A DNA stretch of 64,000 bases from Asaia sp037151935 (GTDB taxonomy: Bacteria > Pseudomonadota > Alphaproteobacteria > Acetobacterales > Acetobacteraceae): NCBI RefSeq assembly GCF_051628905.1, contig NZ_CP157575.1, positions 372,001 through 436,000 of the forward strand, given 5' to 3'. Below are positions 36,763 to 46,125 of this stretch, piece after piece. Made by a program: the position numbers and the translations under genes. Numbering within the stretch: position 1 is the stretch's first letter; each line of letters starts with the position of its first letter. The notes under the pieces are model-generated. The model saw nothing but the letters and a program-made list of their open reading frames with translations, ran no database searches and was not told the origin of the DNA.

Positions 36763-38520
36763 TTACTGGAACGGCAGGTAACGCAGCGACAGGAACACCA
36801 TATTGTCGTTGGTGTGCGGGGTTCCTCCCACGCCGCTGAACGAGGAAACATAGGTGTAGGAGTATTGGGCGCCGACACGCAACGTGCCGTAATCGCCGTG
36901 CAAATAGGTCCACCAGAAACCAGCCGTGCCCTGAACCACACGATTGATGCTGGTCTGGCAGGCGCTGGAAGCGGCACCTTCTATATCGCAGCCGCCAACG
37001 TTGTAGAGCGGGTTGCCGTAGCCGTAATGCTTGCCGCCTGCGTTGAAATAGGAGCGCGACCGCAGCATTTCCATACCGCCATAAGCGTAGAGCTGGAGCG
37101 CCTTTGTGGCGTTGCCATAAAGCCCGACAAGCACGTTCGCCGCAGGCATGGGCTTGACCTGACCCTTCTGGTCGATGGTGACGTCGGGAATATTCGACGT
37201 GCCGTAACGACCGATACCCGTACCGACGAGGCCAGAAGCCTGGAAGAAGATCTTATGCGACTTCTCGACCGGCACGATAAGCCCGCCGCCGCCGCCGCCA
37301 GCCAGCTTGGTGCTGCTCTGACCCGTACCTGTATAGGAAACGCGGCTATGCGCGAAACGCAGCAGCCCGGTCAGCTCGTAGTGGCCCCAGCCCGGATCGG
37401 CCGCCAGCTTGCCGATAACGTCCGGCGCAATATCGGTTGAATAGTTGGTGGACGGGTTGTTCACGTTCACACCGGCATTCTGGTACGTGCCCGAGGTCGC
37501 ACCGGCAGGCAGATACTGACCGCCCGAACCGACAGCGATAACCTGCTGCGGGTTTTCGACAGACACACCGACATTGTAGCGCCCGTGATCGAAGCCCTTG
37601 ACCAGGCGGATCTGCGTATTACGCGTCCAGTTGAAACCCGGGATATACTGAGCATCGATAGAGAGCGGCACCTGCTCGTCACGCGCGCGCATGCCATGGT
37701 TGAACATGGTCAGCAGCGACCAGTTCTGACCGCCTAGAAGGGTCAGCTCATCAGCGTCATCAAGCAGCTGGCCATAGAAGACTCGTTCACGCAGCACGTA
37801 AGAATTCGACTGACGCGAGTTCGAGGATGAACCCGAGCCCTGGAAATCGGTCTCAATATAGGCCTGAGCACGCAGGTTTTTGGTAATATCACCTTCGACG
37901 AGAGCGGCCAGTCGGCTCTGGCGTGCCGATTCATGAAACTCGTTGATGTGATAATTCGGGCTGTTTGCGAAAGGAATGGATCCGAAGTTCGACGAAATAT
38001 CCGAAACGTTGTTACGGGACCTGAACATCGTGGCAGCCTCGACATAGCCGCCGAGAGTGATGCGCACGCCACCGATCTGGATCTGACCGCGATGGAGGGG
38101 GCCATAGAGGTCGGTAACGCGACCTGTCGGCGTGCCTGTGAGCTGGCCGTAAGGCGTTGCTGCATTGACGGGCGGCAGAAGCACGTTGCTGTTCGGCCCC
38201 GGCGCGGCGGCTGTGGCGAAGCCAGCGCCTGTTGCCGCATTGCCTGAACCATGAGCCGGGGCACCGCGATAGCCGTTGCGCGTGCCATAGGGGTCACTCT
38301 CCTCAGACTGGCGCTGCTGCGCCAACTGATCGTGAATGCGCTTCATCTCGCGCTGATGCTCGCGCTTCATGTCAGCGAGCTGCGACTGCATGGCCTTGAT
38401 CTGCTTCTCCATCAGACTCATCTGATCGAGGCTGGCGGCACGCACCGGGGTCGCCACGGCGAGCGACGCCAGCGAGACCGATGCCAGCAGCAAGCGACAG
38501 GCACGGGGGAATGAGGTCAT
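36763..38520 (-). CDS. Coiled-coil porin (DcaP-like) behind a Pho box
   Basis: A 585-residue outer-membrane protein. A signal peptide (to VRAAS) is followed by a charged coiled coil at about residues 30-75 (QMSLMEKQIKAMQSQLADMK), a Pro/Ala/Gly linker, and a barrel starting at RGQIQIGGVRITLGGYVEA and ending in LRYLPFQ. The N-terminal coiled coil plus barrel is the plan of DcaP and of anion-selective trimeric porins. Three PhoB-type 11-nt repeats lie 76 nt upstream, so induction in phosphate starvation and passage of phosphorylated or other anions is inferred. The last residue is Gln after Phe, slightly unusual for a barrel end. Confidence 0.8.
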   Translation of the reverse strand: MTSFPRACRLLLASVSLASLAVATPVRAASLDQMSLMEKQIKAMQSQLADMKREHQREMKRIHDQLAQQRQSEESDPYGTRNGYRGAPAHGSGNAATGAGFATAAAPGPNSNVLLPPVNAATPYGQLTGTPTGRVTDLYGPLHRGQIQIGGVRITLGGYVEAATMFRSRNNVSDISSNFGSIPFANSPNYHINEFHESARQSRLAALVEGDITKNLRAQAYIETDFQGSGSSSNSRQSNSYVLRERVFYGQLLDDADELTLLGGQNWSLLTMFNHGMRARDEQVPLSIDAQYIPGFNWTRNTQIRLVKGFDHGRYNVGVSVENPQQVIAVGSGGQYLPAGATSGTYQNAGVNVNNPSTNYSTDIAPDVIGKLAADPGWGHYELTGLLRFAHSRVSYTGTGQSSTKLAGGGGGGLIVPVEKSHKIFFQASGLVGTGIGRYGTSNIPDVTIDQKGQVKPMPAANVLVGLYGNATKALQLYAYGGMEMLRSRSYFNAGGKHYGYGNPLYNVGGCDIEGAASSACQTSINRVVQGTAGFWWTYLHGDYGTLRVGAQYSYTYVSSFSGVGGTPHTNDNMVFLSLRYLPFQ

Positions 38521-38595
38521 GTCAGTATCATCTTCCGATGCTGCGGTTGGTGTGAGCCTCCCTTACTGATTGCCTTTCGTCCCCGCCTGCGAAGC

Positions 38596-38628
38596 TTTGA
38601 TGACTCTCATATGACAGATTGATGACAA
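38596..38628 (-). promoter_or_regulatory. Three-unit Pho box
   Basis: Read on the minus strand, three contiguous 11-nt units occur: TTGTCATCAAT, CTGTCATATGA, GAGTCATCAAA. This is the PhoB-binding direct-repeat pattern (7-nt core, 4-nt spacer). It ends 75 nt before the porin start codon and points toward it. Confidence 0.75.
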
Positions 38629-38706
38629 CAATCACAAAGTACTGTTTTTACTGGGTTTTCTAATAATAATCTTTTTCATTTTATGGCTTTCATCTGACAA
38701 AGTGTG

Positions 38707-38757
38707 GCAGGTTGTGGTTTCGACGACACAGATAGACGTCTGTCGTTTCGAACCTGC
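38707..38757. repeat. Imperfect inverted repeat upstream of the serine hydrolase
   Basis: GCAGGTT (38707-38713) pairs with AACCTGC (38751-38757), and inside it an ACGACA/TGTCGT stem can form. It ends 86 nt before the hydrolase start. There is no T-tract, so it is more likely an operator or leader structure than a terminator. Confidence 0.4.
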
Positions 38758-38843
38758 ATTGTGAGTAATTCGATCTGGTATCGTTTGCAGATCTGTAGCG
38801 ATGTCCGCGCCGGGAGTCGCGGCGACCGAGAAGGACTTCGACC

Positions 38844-39974
38844 ATGGAGCGACGGCATTTCGCGGTTGGCTTGGGCGCGGCTGTTCTGAGCATAGGCGGG
38901 TGTGCGACATCGCCGTTCCTGAGCGTCGACCGCCTGGTCGCGCAGGCCGTGCGAGACGGGAAGATGCCAGGCGCCATTCTGGTTATCGGGCATCGTAACA
39001 TCGTGGTGCATCGCTCGGTCACCGGTTACCGCGCCCTTGCGCCGGAAAAGGAAAAACTGACGCTCGACACCGTATTCGACATGGCGTCGCTCACCAAACC
39101 CCTCATCACCGCGCTCTGTGTGATGCAGCTAGTCGAGGAAGGAAAGCTCTCCCTCGACACGAAAATCAGCGCGCTTCTCCCCGATTTCGCGGCGAACGGC
39201 AAAGATGACATCACCCTTCGCCTTCTTTTAACCCATTATTCAGGCTTACCGCCCGATCTGCCTCTTTCCCAACCATGGCATGGACGCGACGACGCGCTTC
39301 GTCTCGCCTGCACTTCTTCGCTCGTCACGCGACCGGGTTCGAAATTCATCTATAGCGATATCAACTTCATCGTCCTCGGTATGGTCGTGGAAATCGTCAG
39401 CGGCAACGATCTTCAGGATCAGGCGAGACATCGTATTCTTTCACCGCTCTCCATGAGCCATAGCGGGTTTCTGCCCACTCCGCGTGACCGGAGGATCATA
39501 GCGCCGACGCAATATCAGCCCGACGGGACAATACTACGCGGGATCGTACACGACCCAAGTGCGAGACGCATGGGCGGGGTTGCCGGTCACGCCGGTCTTT
39601 TCGCCCGTGAAGACGATCTAGTGCGTTATGTCACAGCGCTCATCGCGCGCCGTTCAGGGCAAGCAAGCTCCTTCCCGCTCTCGAGAGCGGGCGTCATGCT
39701 CATGACGACACCGCAGCAACCTACAGGCAAGCACGATCTGCGCGGGCTTGGCTGGGATATCGACACGCACTACTCTTCCTTGCGTGGAGCAGGTTTTCCG
39801 CTAGGCTCGTTCGGCCATACGGGGTTTACCGGGCCATCGCTCTGGATCGCCCCCGAAAGCGGAAGCTTCGTGCTGATTTTAACGAACCGCGTTCATCCCA
39901 ATGGCGGGACAAGCCTAGTTTCTCTGAGAAAGTCGGTCTCGACAGAAGTGGCGCGTATTCTCGCCACAGGATGA
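38844..39974 (+). CDS. Serine hydrolase, class C beta-lactamase fold, lipoprotein
   Basis: A 376-residue member of the beta-lactamase/transpeptidase-like family. The catalytic SxxK is SLTK (Ser82, Lys85), the second motif appears as YSDIN, and the third as HTG near residue 330. A lipobox LSIGGC with Cys20 suggests a lipid-anchored periplasmic protein. Members include esterases, D-aminopeptidases and peptidoglycan-linked hydrolases; the YSD instead of YxN argues against a true beta-lactamase. The gene is alone and convergent with the SDR gene (44 nt). The substrate cannot be told. Confidence 0.85.
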   Translation: MERRHFAVGLGAAVLSIGGCATSPFLSVDRLVAQAVRDGKMPGAILVIGHRNIVVHRSVTGYRALAPEKEKLTLDTVFDMASLTKPLITALCVMQLVEEGKLSLDTKISALLPDFAANGKDDITLRLLLTHYSGLPPDLPLSQPWHGRDDALRLACTSSLVTRPGSKFIYSDINFIVLGMVVEIVSGNDLQDQARHRILSPLSMSHSGFLPTPRDRRIIAPTQYQPDGTILRGIVHDPSARRMGGVAGHAGLFAREDDLVRYVTALIARRSGQASSFPLSRAGVMLMTTPQQPTGKHDLRGLGWDIDTHYSSLRGAGFPLGSFGHTGFTGPSLWIAPESGSFVLILTNRVHPNGGTSLVSLRKSVSTEVARILATG

Positions 39975-40018
39975 AGGATCAGACCGGGAGGCTTGACGCC
40001 GCCCGGCCCATTTTACCT

Positions 40019-40798
40019 TCAGAGGATCGTATAGCCACCGTCGATCAGAAGATCGGCGCCGTTGATCATTGCGGCCCCAGACGACGCCAGAAAGACAGCC
40101 GCAGTCGCAATCTCTTCAGGAATGGCAAAGCGACCTGTCGGGATACGGCGAATAGCCGCCTCACCTTTCTCACCAGCCCAGGCCTTCTTGCCAAGTTCTG
40201 TCAGCACGATAGTCGGTGAGAGCGTGTTGACGGTGATGCCGTGTTTCCCCCATTCGGCGGCGAATGTCTTCGACATACCGATCACACCGAATTTCGAGGC
40301 GCAATACGCTACGTGCTCCTCGATCGCGACGGTCCCTGCCTGGGAGGCGAGATTGATGATACGTCCTCCCTTGCCTGCCTCGATCATGACCTGGCCCACC
40401 CGCTGCGTCACAAGGAAGCTGCCCTTGAGATTGATCGCGATGGTCTTGTCCCAGTAATCGAGAGGAAGCGTCTGCGCAGGAGCGAGAAACACGACACCGG
40501 CGCAATTGACGAGAATATCGATCCGACCGAACGCCGCGGCTACATCGGCAACCATCTGATTCACCGAACCAGCGCTGGAAACGTCGCAAGAGAACGGCCT
40601 CGCAGCCTCGCCCAGCTCGGAGGACTTGGCGGCAGCATTGTCGTGATTGACATCGACAACGGCGACCTTGGCGCCCTTGCGCACATAAGCCGCCGCGATT
40701 GCGGCGCCAATACCGGAAGCCCCACCCGTTACGAGCGCGATCTTGCCCTTGAGACTGAAATCGAGATCGATATCAGCCGCTGAAAAATTCATCTCCAT
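40019..40798 (-). CDS. Short-chain dehydrogenase/reductase (polyol type)
   Basis: A 259-residue classical SDR. The cofactor motif is TGGASGIG (residues 24-31), followed by NCAG near 98-101, catalytic Ser152 (in NLASQAG), and YxxxK as YCASK (Tyr165, Lys169). Asp49 after the second strand (VVDVN) points to NAD(H) rather than NADP(H). The N-terminal FSLKGKIALVTGG style resembles polyol dehydrogenases such as D-threitol or galactitol dehydrogenases. The product is cytoplasmic. ATG 40798 has AGGGAG 7 nt upstream; GTG 40804 and ATG 40792 are alternatives. Exact substrate is not determined. Confidence 0.85.
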   Translation of the reverse strand: MEMNFSAADIDLDFSLKGKIALVTGGASGIGAAIAAAYVRKGAKVAVVDVNHDNAAAKSSELGEAARPFSCDVSSAGSVNQMVADVAAAFGRIDILVNCAGVVFLAPAQTLPLDYWDKTIAINLKGSFLVTQRVGQVMIEAGKGGRIINLASQAGTVAIEEHVAYCASKFGVIGMSKTFAAEWGKHGITVNTLSPTIVLTELGKKAWAGEKGEAAIRRIPTGRFAIPEEIATAAVFLASSGAAMINGADLLIDGGYTIL

Positions 40799-41126
40799 GA
40801 TCACACTCCCTGTGATAAATCACAGCTTTCGTATGACATTTGTGGCATGGGTGTAAGCGCCACACGCCCCGCCTCACGCGGAGTTTAGCCACCTCAGGAG
40901 TTAGTGAACGACCGAGATCCCTTACAGAAATCCGGATTGTCTCACGCGAGAGCGGTTCTCATGCAGCCAGAACATCTTTCAAGCGAAAATAGTCAAAATA
41001 TGAATATCTGACTTGAGAAAAACCCGATAAAATTTCTACAGTATCATCAATTGTGTTATATCGTTGTTTTGCGCAATGTTACTCAAATAGCGATATTATC
41101 ATGAAATCGAGGAAAAAATTCGATTA
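40799..41126. other. Intergenic region, increasingly AT-rich
   Basis: A 328-nt gap between the divergent SDR and GNAT genes. The right half (from about 40980) is AT-rich and blends into the AT-rich GNAT gene, suggesting they arrived together. No RNA or repeat recognised. Confidence 0.45.
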
Positions 41127-41600
41127 ATGGAAAAATACTACCGCCCGATGCGAGAGTCTGAATTTTCTTTCTGGGCCACGAAATCTGTGGATGACTATGA
41201 GGGAGATCTCATAATCAATCATTTATACGATCGCAAAAAGGCGTATTGCGAGGCGAGAAAATCATTCGAGACCACCTTGCCAAACGGCTTCAACACAAAA
41301 AATCATTACTTTCGTATCTTTGAGCAGGCAGGCGAGGCGGTAGGCTTTCTGTGGTTCAGCCTTGAAGATGATGCCGCGTTTCTCTTGGATATTATGGTAC
41401 TCGAAAAATATCAGGGTCAGGGAATAGGGCGACGGTTCATCCGCTCACTGATCGAAGAGTTAGCAAACAAAGAGACAGTTGAAATTGAATTAAGAGTGTC
41501 GCCGACAAATCATGGCGCGATCAAGATCTATGAAGAATTCGGTTTCAGGATCACCGGCTTCGATATGAGTCTGCTCCTCAACGAGGCGACGATCTCTTGA
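41127..41600 (+). CDS. GNAT family N-acetyltransferase
   Basis: A 157-residue acetyltransferase. The acetyl-CoA loop is in motif A, LLDIMVLEKYQGQGIGRRFIRSLI (QGQGIG near residues 100-105), and motif B follows as NHGAIKIYEEFGF. It transfers an acetyl group from acetyl-CoA to an amine, and such small single-domain members may act on antibiotics, polyamines or protein termini. Codon use and base composition are clearly more AT-rich than neighbouring genes, a sign of transfer. It stands alone. Confidence 0.85.
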   Translation: MEKYYRPMRESEFSFWATKSVDDYEGDLIINHLYDRKKAYCEARKSFETTLPNGFNTKNHYFRIFEQAGEAVGFLWFSLEDDAAFLLDIMVLEKYQGQGIGRRFIRSLIEELANKETVEIELRVSPTNHGAIKIYEEFGFRITGFDMSLLLNEATIS

Positions 41601-41941
41601 CGTTAGGAAATGGCCACGACAACCGATGACGGCCATGTGAGGGCGCTTGTCATGTCGAGTCACTTGCATCGAGCACACAGGTCATGCGTCGTATTTTTAC
41701 CGAGGGGCGCCACGCCCCATCACAAATAGAGAAACTGCGATCTCTCATGTCGGAGCCGTCCTGAAAAAGCGCACCTCTCGAGGCGAGTTCGCGCTTCTGA
41801 CCCGCTCAACTTTGCTCTGTGCGTGCACCAAAGAACACATTCACAAGAGATGCTTGACATAAACCCATATTATAACCGCTATTATTTCTAGCCGCTCTCC
41901 ATTTACCGGTCTTTCATGCTTTGTCCGAAAGAGGAGCCGAA
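41601..41941. other. Intergenic region before eutB
   Basis: A 341-nt gap. It contains a candidate promoter near 41854 (separate entry). I looked for a cobalamin riboswitch, expected for a B12-dependent enzyme, and could not recognise the conserved B12 box. No other gene is supported. Confidence 0.45.
41854..41883 (+). promoter_or_regulatory. Candidate sigma-70 promoter for eutB
   Basis: A perfect -35 TTGACA (41854-41859) is followed 18 nt later by GCTATT, with TATTAT overlapping at a 20-nt spacing. It lies about 60 nt before the eutB start. The -10 is imperfect. Confidence 0.45.
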
Positions 41942-43333
41942 TTGACTTATACTGCAACTCTCTCCGGCCAACGTTTTGCTTTTCATGATCTTCGTCATCT
42001 GATGGCCTGTGCATCGCCGTACCGGTCGGGCGATGCGCTGGCAGGGCTGGCGGCCCGATCGGCCACAGAAAGAGTGGCGGCCCGCCTCGCCCTCGCCGAT
42101 TTGCCGCTCACCGTTTTCCTGTCTGAAGCGCTCGTACCCTATGAGCAGGATGACGTTACAAGGCTGATCATCGACACGCATGACCAGGCGGCGTTCGCCC
42201 CGATTGCCTCAATGACAGTGGGCGTGTTTCGCGACTGGCTCCTTTCGCATGAGGCCGATACGGCGCGTCTCGCCTCGATCGCAGCGAGCGTCACACCCGA
42301 AATGGCCGCCGCCGTCAGCAAGATCATGCGTAATCAGGATCTGATTGCCGTGGCACGCAAGATCGAGGTTGTTACCCGCTTTCGCAACACGATCGGCCAG
42401 AAAGGCGTGCTTGCGTCACGCCTGCAACCCAATCACCCAACCGACGATCTGAAAGGCATCGCCCTCTCCACGCTCGACGGGCTGCTCTATGGCAGCGGCG
42501 ACGCGGTGATCGGCGTGAACCCGGCCAGCGACAATGTCGAGAATGGTCTGGCCCTGCTCGACATGCTCGACACGATCCGTCAGACCTATGACATCCCGAC
42601 ACAGAGCTGCGTTCTCACCCATGTGACCAATACGCTGGAAATCATCAACCGAGGCGGGGCCGTCGATCTCGTCTTCCAGTCGATTGCAGGCACCCAGAAA
42701 GCGAATGAGGGGTTTGGCGTGACGCTCGGACTCCTGCTCGAGGCGCATGATGCTGCGAAAAGCCTCGACCGCGGGACGTTGGGCGACAATCTCATGTATT
42801 TCGAGACCGGACAGGGAGCCGCCCTCTCCGCCGGAGCCCATCACGGAATCGACCAGCAGACCGTCGAAACGCGGGCTTATGCCGTCGCACGGGCCTTCAA
42901 CCCGCTTCTGATCAATACGGTCGTCGGGTTTATAGGGCCGGAATATCTCTATGACGGCAAACAGATCACGAGAGCCGGGCTGGAGGATCATTTCTGTGCC
43001 AAGCTGATGGGCGTGCCCATGGGCTGCGACGTTTGCTACACCAACCACGCCGAAGCGGATCAGGACGACATGGACGCTTTGATGCTGTTGCTCGGCACGG
43101 CAGGCGTGACTTTCATGATCGGCGTGCCCGGCGCCGATGATGTGATGCTTAATTATCAAAGCCTGGCTTTCAGCGACATCCTGACAACGCGCAGTCTGCT
43201 CAACCTCAACCCTGCCCCGGAATTTGCGGCGTGGCTCGAAAAAATGGGGCTCTACGACATCGCCAATGCCCGCGCACTAACGCCTGGGCTACGGGAAACG
43301 GCGCTGTCACGCATGATCGGTTTCCAGCCATGA
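41942..43333 (+). CDS. eutB: Ethanolamine ammonia-lyase large subunit
   Basis: A 463-residue protein matching EutB over its length. The N-terminus reads TATLSGQRFAFHDLRHLMACASPYRSGD. The barrel contains the conserved NPASDNVENGLALLDMLD and SIAGTQKANEGFGV, and the C-terminal half has the cobalamin-side GVPMGCDVCYTNHAEADQDDM. With EutC and adenosylcobalamin it splits ethanolamine into acetaldehyde and ammonia. The start is a TTG at 41942 with GAGGAG 5 nt upstream; no ATG is available in frame. The stop overlaps eutC (ATGA). There are no microcompartment shell genes, so acetaldehyde would be handled by cytosolic dehydrogenases. Confidence 0.95.
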   Translation: MTYTATLSGQRFAFHDLRHLMACASPYRSGDALAGLAARSATERVAARLALADLPLTVFLSEALVPYEQDDVTRLIIDTHDQAAFAPIASMTVGVFRDWLLSHEADTARLASIAASVTPEMAAAVSKIMRNQDLIAVARKIEVVTRFRNTIGQKGVLASRLQPNHPTDDLKGIALSTLDGLLYGSGDAVIGVNPASDNVENGLALLDMLDTIRQTYDIPTQSCVLTHVTNTLEIINRGGAVDLVFQSIAGTQKANEGFGVTLGLLLEAHDAAKSLDRGTLGDNLMYFETGQGAALSAGAHHGIDQQTVETRAYAVARAFNPLLINTVVGFIGPEYLYDGKQITRAGLEDHFCAKLMGVPMGCDVCYTNHAEADQDDMDALMLLLGTAGVTFMIGVPGADDVMLNYQSLAFSDILTTRSLLNLNPAPEFAAWLEKMGLYDIANARALTPGLRETALSRMIGFQP

Positions 43334-44139
43334 GCGATATCCCTGAAAAGGCATCGAAGCCTACCGATCCGTGGCAAAGACTGCGTGACCTCACGCGCGC
43401 GCGGATCGGTCTGGGGCGAACAGGCAATGCCCAGACAACCCGCGATGTTCTCAGCTTCCAGGCCGCCCATGCCATGGCGCGCGACGCCGTGCACAAGCCG
43501 CTTGATCTCGACGGACTGCGCCGCGCCCTCGCCCCAGCCACGCCGCTCATCGTGTCGAGCGCTGCCTCCGACCGCACCGCCTATCTCAGCCGCCCCGATC
43601 TGGGTCGACGCCTTGCCCCGGAGTCACGGGCGCTATTGCATCATGAGGACTGGGATCTCGTATTCGTGCTTGCTGATGGGCTTTCTGCGGAGGCGGTAGC
43701 GAGACAGGGACCAGCGCTTTTTCATGCCTGCTGTCAGGCCCTGCCGACATGGCGCATCGCCCCGCCCGTCGTCGCCTTACAGGGCCGCGTTGCTATTGGC
43801 GACGATATCGCCGAAGCACTCGGCGCACGCATGGTTGCGGTGATGATCGGGGAGAGGCCCGGTCTGAGCGTCCCGGAGAGTATGGGGGTCTATCTCACTT
43901 ATGATCCTGTGCCCGGCTGCCCCGATTCACGTCGTAACTGCCTTTCGAACATCCATCCGCATGGCCTTGGCATCGAGGAGGCCTGTGCCAAACTGGTTTG
44001 GCTCATGCGGGAGGCACAGGCACTGAAACTCACGGGGATCGGCCTCAAGGAGCGGGCGCCTGATCTGGCGCCCCCGAATGATCAAACCGCGCAGCCGCGA
44101 GCCATCACCTCGCCTCTATGCGAGAAAGACGCCCCATGA
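43330..44139 (+). CDS. eutC: Ethanolamine ammonia-lyase small subunit
   Basis: A 269-residue EutC. The conserved C-terminal half reads LQGRVAIGDDIAEALGARM, IGERPGLSVPESMGVYLTY and CLSNIHPHGLGIEEA, which form the cobalamin-binding face. The N-terminal part (DPWQRLRDLTRARIGLGRTGN) matches the helical start of the family. The start codon overlaps the eutB stop and the stop overlaps the permease start, so the three genes are one coupled unit. The C-terminal about 20 residues past the conserved domain (APPNDQTAQPR...) are an unconserved tail. Confidence 0.93.
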   Translation: MSDIPEKASKPTDPWQRLRDLTRARIGLGRTGNAQTTRDVLSFQAAHAMARDAVHKPLDLDGLRRALAPATPLIVSSAASDRTAYLSRPDLGRRLAPESRALLHHEDWDLVFVLADGLSAEAVARQGPALFHACCQALPTWRIAPPVVALQGRVAIGDDIAEALGARMVAVMIGERPGLSVPESMGVYLTYDPVPGCPDSRRNCLSNIHPHGLGIEEACAKLVWLMREAQALKLTGIGLKERAPDLAPPNDQTAQPRAITSPLCEKDAP

Positions 44140-45509
44140 GCGGACCGCCCCCACAACTCGAAAAAAAACTCGGCGCCTTTCATCTCTGGGGCATCGCCGT
44201 CGGGCTGGTCATCTCCGGAGAGTATTTCGGCTGGAGCTATGGCTGGGCTACGGCTGGCACATTGGGTTTTCTGGGCGCCACCTTGTTCGTCGCCCTGATG
44301 TACACGGCCTTTATTTTCAGCTTTACCGAACTCACCTGCGCCATTCCCCATGCAGGCGGTCCTTTCGCCTACGCCCAGCGCGCTCTTGGCCCTGTGGGAG
44401 GCGTCGTGACCGGCCTCGCCACGCTGATCGAGTTTATTTTTGCCCCACCGGCCATTGCCTTGGCCATCGGCGCCTATCTCAACGTCCAATTTCCAGGTCT
44501 CCCTCCCAAGCTCGCCGCGTCAGGGGCTTATCTGGTCTTCATGACACTCAACATCGTCGGCGTGCATGTGGCGGCGACATTCGAGTTGTTCATCACCATC
44601 GCCGCGATTATCGAGCTGCTCGTATTCATGGCTGTTGTCGCGCCTTCCTTCTCATGGGCGCATTTTACCCATTCAGGATGGGGCACAGCCCCTCATTTCG
44701 GCTGGGAGGCGATGGGGGGAATGTTTGCCGCCATACCCTTTGCCATCTGGTTCTTTCTCGCCATCGAAGGCGTGGCCATGGCCGCAGAAGAGGCCCGCAA
44801 CCCGAAACGCGCAATCCCGCTCGCCTATTGTGCTGGTGTGTTGACGCTGGTCGCGCTCGCTTTCGCGGTCATGATTTTTGCCGGCGGATCAGGCGACTGG
44901 ACGACGCTGGCGAATCTCAACGACCCGCTACCAGAAGCCATGAAGCGCGTAGTGGGACAGCACAGCGCCTGGCTTTCAATGCTGGTATGGCTCGGGCTTT
45001 TCGGCCTGATCGCGTCGTTGCATGGCATCATCATGGGCTTTTCCCGGCAGATCTTCGCTCTGGCCCGAGCGGAAATTCTTCCTCGCTCGCTCGGCAAGCT
45101 TCATAGCCGGTTTCATACGCCGCATCGGGCGACGATTGCAGGCAGTGCAATTGGCATTATCGCCATCTATGCCGATAGCCTCATCTCCATCCATGGTCAG
45201 TCCCTGACTGCGGTTCTGGTGACGCTCTCTGTCTTCGGGGCGTTGACCATGTATGGCGCGAGCATGATCAGTCTGTTCGTGCTGCGCCAACGCGAGCCCG
45301 ACCTGGAGCGCGGCTACAGGGCACCGCTCTATCCGGTTTTGCCTGTCATCGCTCTGGTCGGCGCAGTGATCAGTATCATTGCTGTCACGTATTATAATTT
45401 TACCTTGTTTCTATACTATGCCTCTGCGCTCATTGTGATCACTACGCTCCTGACGATAGGCCGAGGCAACGGTATCAAACGCAGAGCTAGTAGTCTTTTA
45501 TCGAAGTGA
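44136..45509 (+). CDS. eat: Ethanolamine permease (APC superfamily)
   Basis: A 457-residue transporter with about 12 membrane helices. It carries the APC-family N-terminal helix GIAVGLVISGEYFGWSYGW and the ethanolamine permease pattern FTELTCAIPHAGGPFAYAQRALG. The central WFFLAIEGVAMAAEEARNPKRAIP and LHGIIMGFSRQIFALAR are typical of Eat. It imports ethanolamine for the lyase encoded immediately upstream. The ATG at 44136 overlaps the eutC stop. The same frame extends upstream to 44118, but that would sit inside eutC. Confidence 0.92.
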   Translation: MSGPPPQLEKKLGAFHLWGIAVGLVISGEYFGWSYGWATAGTLGFLGATLFVALMYTAFIFSFTELTCAIPHAGGPFAYAQRALGPVGGVVTGLATLIEFIFAPPAIALAIGAYLNVQFPGLPPKLAASGAYLVFMTLNIVGVHVAATFELFITIAAIIELLVFMAVVAPSFSWAHFTHSGWGTAPHFGWEAMGGMFAAIPFAIWFFLAIEGVAMAAEEARNPKRAIPLAYCAGVLTLVALAFAVMIFAGGSGDWTTLANLNDPLPEAMKRVVGQHSAWLSMLVWLGLFGLIASLHGIIMGFSRQIFALARAEILPRSLGKLHSRFHTPHRATIAGSAIGIIAIYADSLISIHGQSLTAVLVTLSVFGALTMYGASMISLFVLRQREPDLERGYRAPLYPVLPVIALVGAVISIIAVTYYNFTLFLYYASALIVITTLLTIGRGNGIKRRASSLLSK

Positions 45510-46125
45510 TCTCTTAATAAGATCCTGTCCGCGTGTATTTCTGCCAGGCGTCTTTCCGGCGCCTCGTCGTCAACCGATCAATGTGACGCTCTCCGAGCCG
45601 CAGATCGCGCGGGGCGAGACAGAAATTTGCTGCCGCTCGATCTTGATAGTGGCGCGCTTCCGACCAAGCTGAACGCTCTCTATCTGCGTGACGACGCCAC
45701 CAGCAATGAAGTCAGTGGTATGAACCGCTCTCCTGCCTGAGTTATCTCCCCCTCCCTGAAGCCCAATCTGTACGACGAAGCCTATTGCGATCATTTAGCC
45801 TCGATCGTCGGGCCTTAGGGCGGCATCAGCACTCTCCCACCGCCTTGCGCCGCCCGCCCCCCGGTTTCGTCGCTCCGTCCATGACTTGAGGCGCGAGGAC
45901 CGCAGAGACGAGCTGTTGCAACGACGTCATCGACAGGCACATCGAAACAGGCAAGGGGCCAAGCCGTCCCGATCGCAGCTTCGCCACATCGGTGTACGGC
46001 TAGCAGCCCGGCAGTCGCGATGCGTCGAGCCTGGACACGGTGATGAACAACCGAACCGAGAAGGCGCGCTGGTTGTCCCGCGAGGCGGTCGGGCCGTAGC
46101 GAACCCGGACGCCAGAGCCCTGTGT
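45510..46125. other. Long gap with a possibly decayed coding frame
   Basis: A 616-nt gap between two convergent operons. From 46121 back to 45838 on the minus strand, the frame that ends the permease gene continues with GC-rich third positions but is broken by stops (for example a TAG in the middle). It reads like a decayed gene, and I recognise no family. 45570-45794 (-) is open for 74 codons without support. No terminator was found. Confidence 0.3.

Noticed and set aside
41601..41941. Cobalamin riboswitch upstream of eutB
   Set aside because: No B12 box or the expected multi-stem leader could be recognised.
45570..45794. 74-codon minus-strand frame
   Set aside because: No ribosome site, family or neighbour link.
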